From: Chloroflexota bacterium
Lineage (GTDB): Bacteria > Chloroflexota > Anaerolineae > Anaerolineales > UBA4823
Assembly: GCA_023395675.1 (NCBI GenBank)
Contig: JAEWYL010000342.1
Span: forward strand, 1-7,530
Length of the DNA stretch: 7,530 bases
Direction of reading: 5' to 3'
Shown here one piece after another: positions 6,246 through 7,530 of this stretch. The notes below the pieces were generated by a model. It was not told where the DNA came from. It did no database searches and was given only the letters and a program-made list of their open reading frames with translations. Each line of letters opens with the position of its first letter. Position 1 is the first letter of the stretch. The position numbers and the translations under genes were made by a program.

Positions 6246-6290
6246 AAAAAGAGGGCTGTGCGAGGTGTTCGCATGGCCCTCTTGTTATTC
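6246..6290. terminator. Bidirectional intrinsic terminator-like hairpin
   Basis: AAGAGGGC (6249-6256) pairs with GCCCTCTT (6276-6283). TGCGA (6259-6263) pairs with TCGCA (6269-6273) around a GGTGT loop. The TG/TG pair between the two stems can form tandem G-U wobbles in RNA, giving a 15-bp stem. Downstream on the plus strand is GTTATT; on the minus strand the stem is followed by TTTTTATTCA, a better U-tract. It could therefore terminate the plus-strand SDR unit and block minus-strand transcription, although it lies over 300 bp beyond the last plus-strand stop. Confidence 0.65.
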
Positions 6291-6885
6291 GAATCTTCAA
6301 TCTATCCCGCAGGTTCTGGCAGGCCGCGTTATCGATCGCGAAGCGGGCCTGTAATCCTTATCCTTCAAGGAAGGGTGGCTGAGATATAGTAAATATGGTG
6401 AAGAGTGTTTGTATTGGGTGAAAAGTGCCAGTCGGGAGGTGCTTAGCATGTTGTTTGGTTCTGTCGCCTGCAGTAAGCGCCTGGATTTTATGGCAGGTGG
6501 CTGGGCAGTGGGAACACAATGAGGCCTTAACCAGAAATGATTTTCATCCAGTATGACGTAGTATCCGGAAGTAGAGATCTTTTGGTGTTAAAACGAAGCC
6601 GCCGGATCACTTTTAAAAAAACTGTAATATTCTGCCACTTTCTTCGTTATTAATGATGACATAATTGTTAAGCCTTGCAGAATCAGCTATTTTATTTCTC
6701 TGAATAGTCTGGAATTCGAATCCCAGAATAGAGAACCTGTCCGGAATTGCGGATAAGCGGTTGTTTTGCGGAGCAGTGCTCTGGCAAAAGCACAACCTGC
6801 CTATTTACTTGTCTGCTGCCTGTAGCTTCCGAATGGTTGAGAAAGGAGGATGAAGGACAGTCTTAAGCAAAACCAATAAATTCTT

Positions 6886-6891
6886 TATAAA
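6886..6891 (+). promoter_or_regulatory. Possible -10 element of the lipoprotein gene
   Basis: TATAAA lies 47 bp before the lipoprotein ATG, within an AT-rich stretch and next to a nine-A tract. The best -35 at 17-bp spacing (TTAAGC, 6863-6868) matches the housekeeping consensus at only three positions. It is a candidate only. Confidence 0.25.
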
Positions 6892-6938
6892 AAAAAAGAC
6901 AGTTTAACACCGTACAAATTAATCAAATGGAGGAGTCG

Positions 6939-7530
6939 ATGCGTCACAAGAAGTATTTGCTACTGATCTTTCTGCTAATGATCGTCGTCAACCTGGCCTG
7001 CGGCCAATCGACCTCTGAACGCCTATCTGAAGCAGTCACCGAGGCAACACAAAGCGCTCAAAGTAATCCATCTCAGGATCAAGAGCCACTGGTAGGAGAA
7101 AATGAAAGCCCTGAGTTAACAGAAGAGAGTAAGCCAACCGCTGAACCAACTGAAATGCCAAAACCGGAAGCCGAAGACCTGGCTTTAGCGGATGGACCTG
7201 GTTTTATTCAGGATGGACAGGTTTTGTTCGTGGCATTCAAAGTTAGTAATCCGAATATGAATTACGCTGTTGAAAGCTCAGAATTCCAGATTGGAGTTTA
7301 CGATAGCAGCGGAAATGTTTTGGAAAATGATTCAGGTTATATCGAGATAGTTCTGCCTGATGAGATTCTTGCGGTTGGTAGAGATATTTACTTGGATGAA
7401 GGACAAACAGCAGCTAAGATCGATGTGCAGCTTTCTTCAGGGAAGGCTGAGTGGTTGGATGAGCCTGTAGTTCCTTTCAACGTCGAACGGGTTGATTTTT
7501 ACCCAGATGAGAATTTCCCTCGTGTAACCG
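6939..7530 (+). CDS. Putative lipoprotein with acidic linker and beta-sandwich-like domain (5' part)
   Basis: The gene is open to the window edge: 197 codons plus one base are visible. The N-terminus MRHKKYLLLIFLLMIVVNLACG is a typical short signal peptide: basic residues, a hydrophobic core, then a lipobox-like NLAC with the candidate lipidated C21. Asn at -3 is atypical, Leu being usual. A low-complexity linker rich in Glu, Pro, Ser and Thr runs from about residue 24 to 85 and probably spans the cell-envelope surface. After it comes a segment (about 88-170) with alternating strands and the pattern FKVSNP ... FQIGVYDSSGNVL, resembling FxLyD-type immunoglobulin-like domains of exported proteins; this is a pattern-level guess. 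GGAGGAG at 6929-6935 supports the ATG at 6939; an in-frame ATG at 6927 lacks such a site. GC is about 47 percent in a hand-counted stretch, far below the genes to the left. Function is unknown; a surface or adhesion-type role is possible. Confidence 0.8.
   Translation, partial: MRHKKYLLLIFLLMIVVNLACGQSTSERLSEAVTEATQSAQSNPSQDQEPLVGENESPELTEESKPTAEPTEMPKPEAEDLALADGPGFIQDGQVLFVAFKVSNPNMNYAVESSEFQIGVYDSSGNVLENDSGYIEIVLPDEILAVGRDIYLDEGQTAAKIDVQLSSGKAEWLDEPVVPFNVERVDFYPDENFPRVT

Larger units (their letters stand above)
5988..6938. other. Gene-poor region with composition change
   Basis: No convincing gene lies here. The left part (to about 6240) is GC-rich and contains small hairpins: CCCTC (6026-6030) with GAGGG (6037-6041), and CCTGCA (6104-6109) with TGCAGG (6112-6117). 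The middle carries a terminator-like hairpin near 6249-6283 and an imperfect CAGGCC/GGCCTG stem (6320-6325 with 6346-6351). From about 6390 on the sequence is clearly AT-richer, with a nine-A run at 6889-6897. Short open frames are present (for example 24 codons at 6448-6522 with GGGAGG upstream) but without further support. Confidence 0.6.

Noticed and set aside
4370..6274. 634-codon minus-strand open frame opposite the 494-residue protein
   Set aside because: It has the same antisense composition artefact, runs through the heptamer array, and shows no recognisable motif or start context.
6708..6727. tRNA T-arm-like sequence with TTCGAATC
   Set aside because: The stem registers wrongly around the loop and no acceptor, D or anticodon arms can be found nearby.
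6842..6879. AAAGGAGG followed at once by ATG and a 9-codon frame
   Set aside because: There is no spacing between the ribosome binding site and the ATG, and the peptide shows no leader-peptide signature such as repeated regulatory codons.

Overview
The window looks like chromosomal DNA of a GC-rich, free-living bacterium that degrades plant polysaccharides. A member of the Chloroflexota (Anaerolineae-like) fits best. This placement is inferred from the gene content (binding-protein-type sugar ABC permease, GH127, SDR enzymes, a low-GC lipoprotein with an acidic Pro/Glu linker) and from intergenic repeat families of the CACAGAT and TTTGCGTC type. No marker gene is present to prove it.

Layout, left to right. 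(1) Positions 1-126 hold the last 41 codons of a MalG-type sugar ABC transporter permease. (2) Positions 127-360 are a spacer with two stem-loops. (3) Positions 361-3294 hold two tightly spaced plus-strand genes: a 652-residue GH127 beta-L-arabinofuranosidase with its Glu/Cys zinc-thiolate site intact, and an extended-SDR NAD-dependent epimerase/dehydratase. (4) Positions 3286-3611 are a dense block of short repeats: two 58-bp copies differing at one base, long hairpins, and a 10-bp-period CACAGAT array on both strands. (5) Positions 3660-5932 hold a two-gene unit separated by 2 bp: a classical SDR oxidoreductase and a 494-residue soluble protein that I do not recognise. (6) Positions 5933-6938 are a roughly 1-kb gene-free stretch. 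It begins with a heptamer tandem array, contains a strong bidirectional terminator-like hairpin, and shows an abrupt fall in GC. (7) From 6939 to the window edge is the 5' part of a low-GC lipoprotein gene.

How it works together (inference): the permease, GH127 and epimerase genes read as a sugar uptake and catabolism module. Arabinose-containing oligosaccharides would be imported, cleaved in the cytoplasm by GH127 (no signal peptide), and possibly processed further by the oxidoreductases. The SDR/unknown-protein pair is a separate transcriptional candidate of unknown pathway. The lipoprotein belongs to a compositionally different neighbour region.

I found no RNA gene, CRISPR array, insertion sequence or complete mobile element. 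The best candidates for something undescribed are the 494-residue protein translationally coupled to an SDR and the layered repeat block at 3286-3611.
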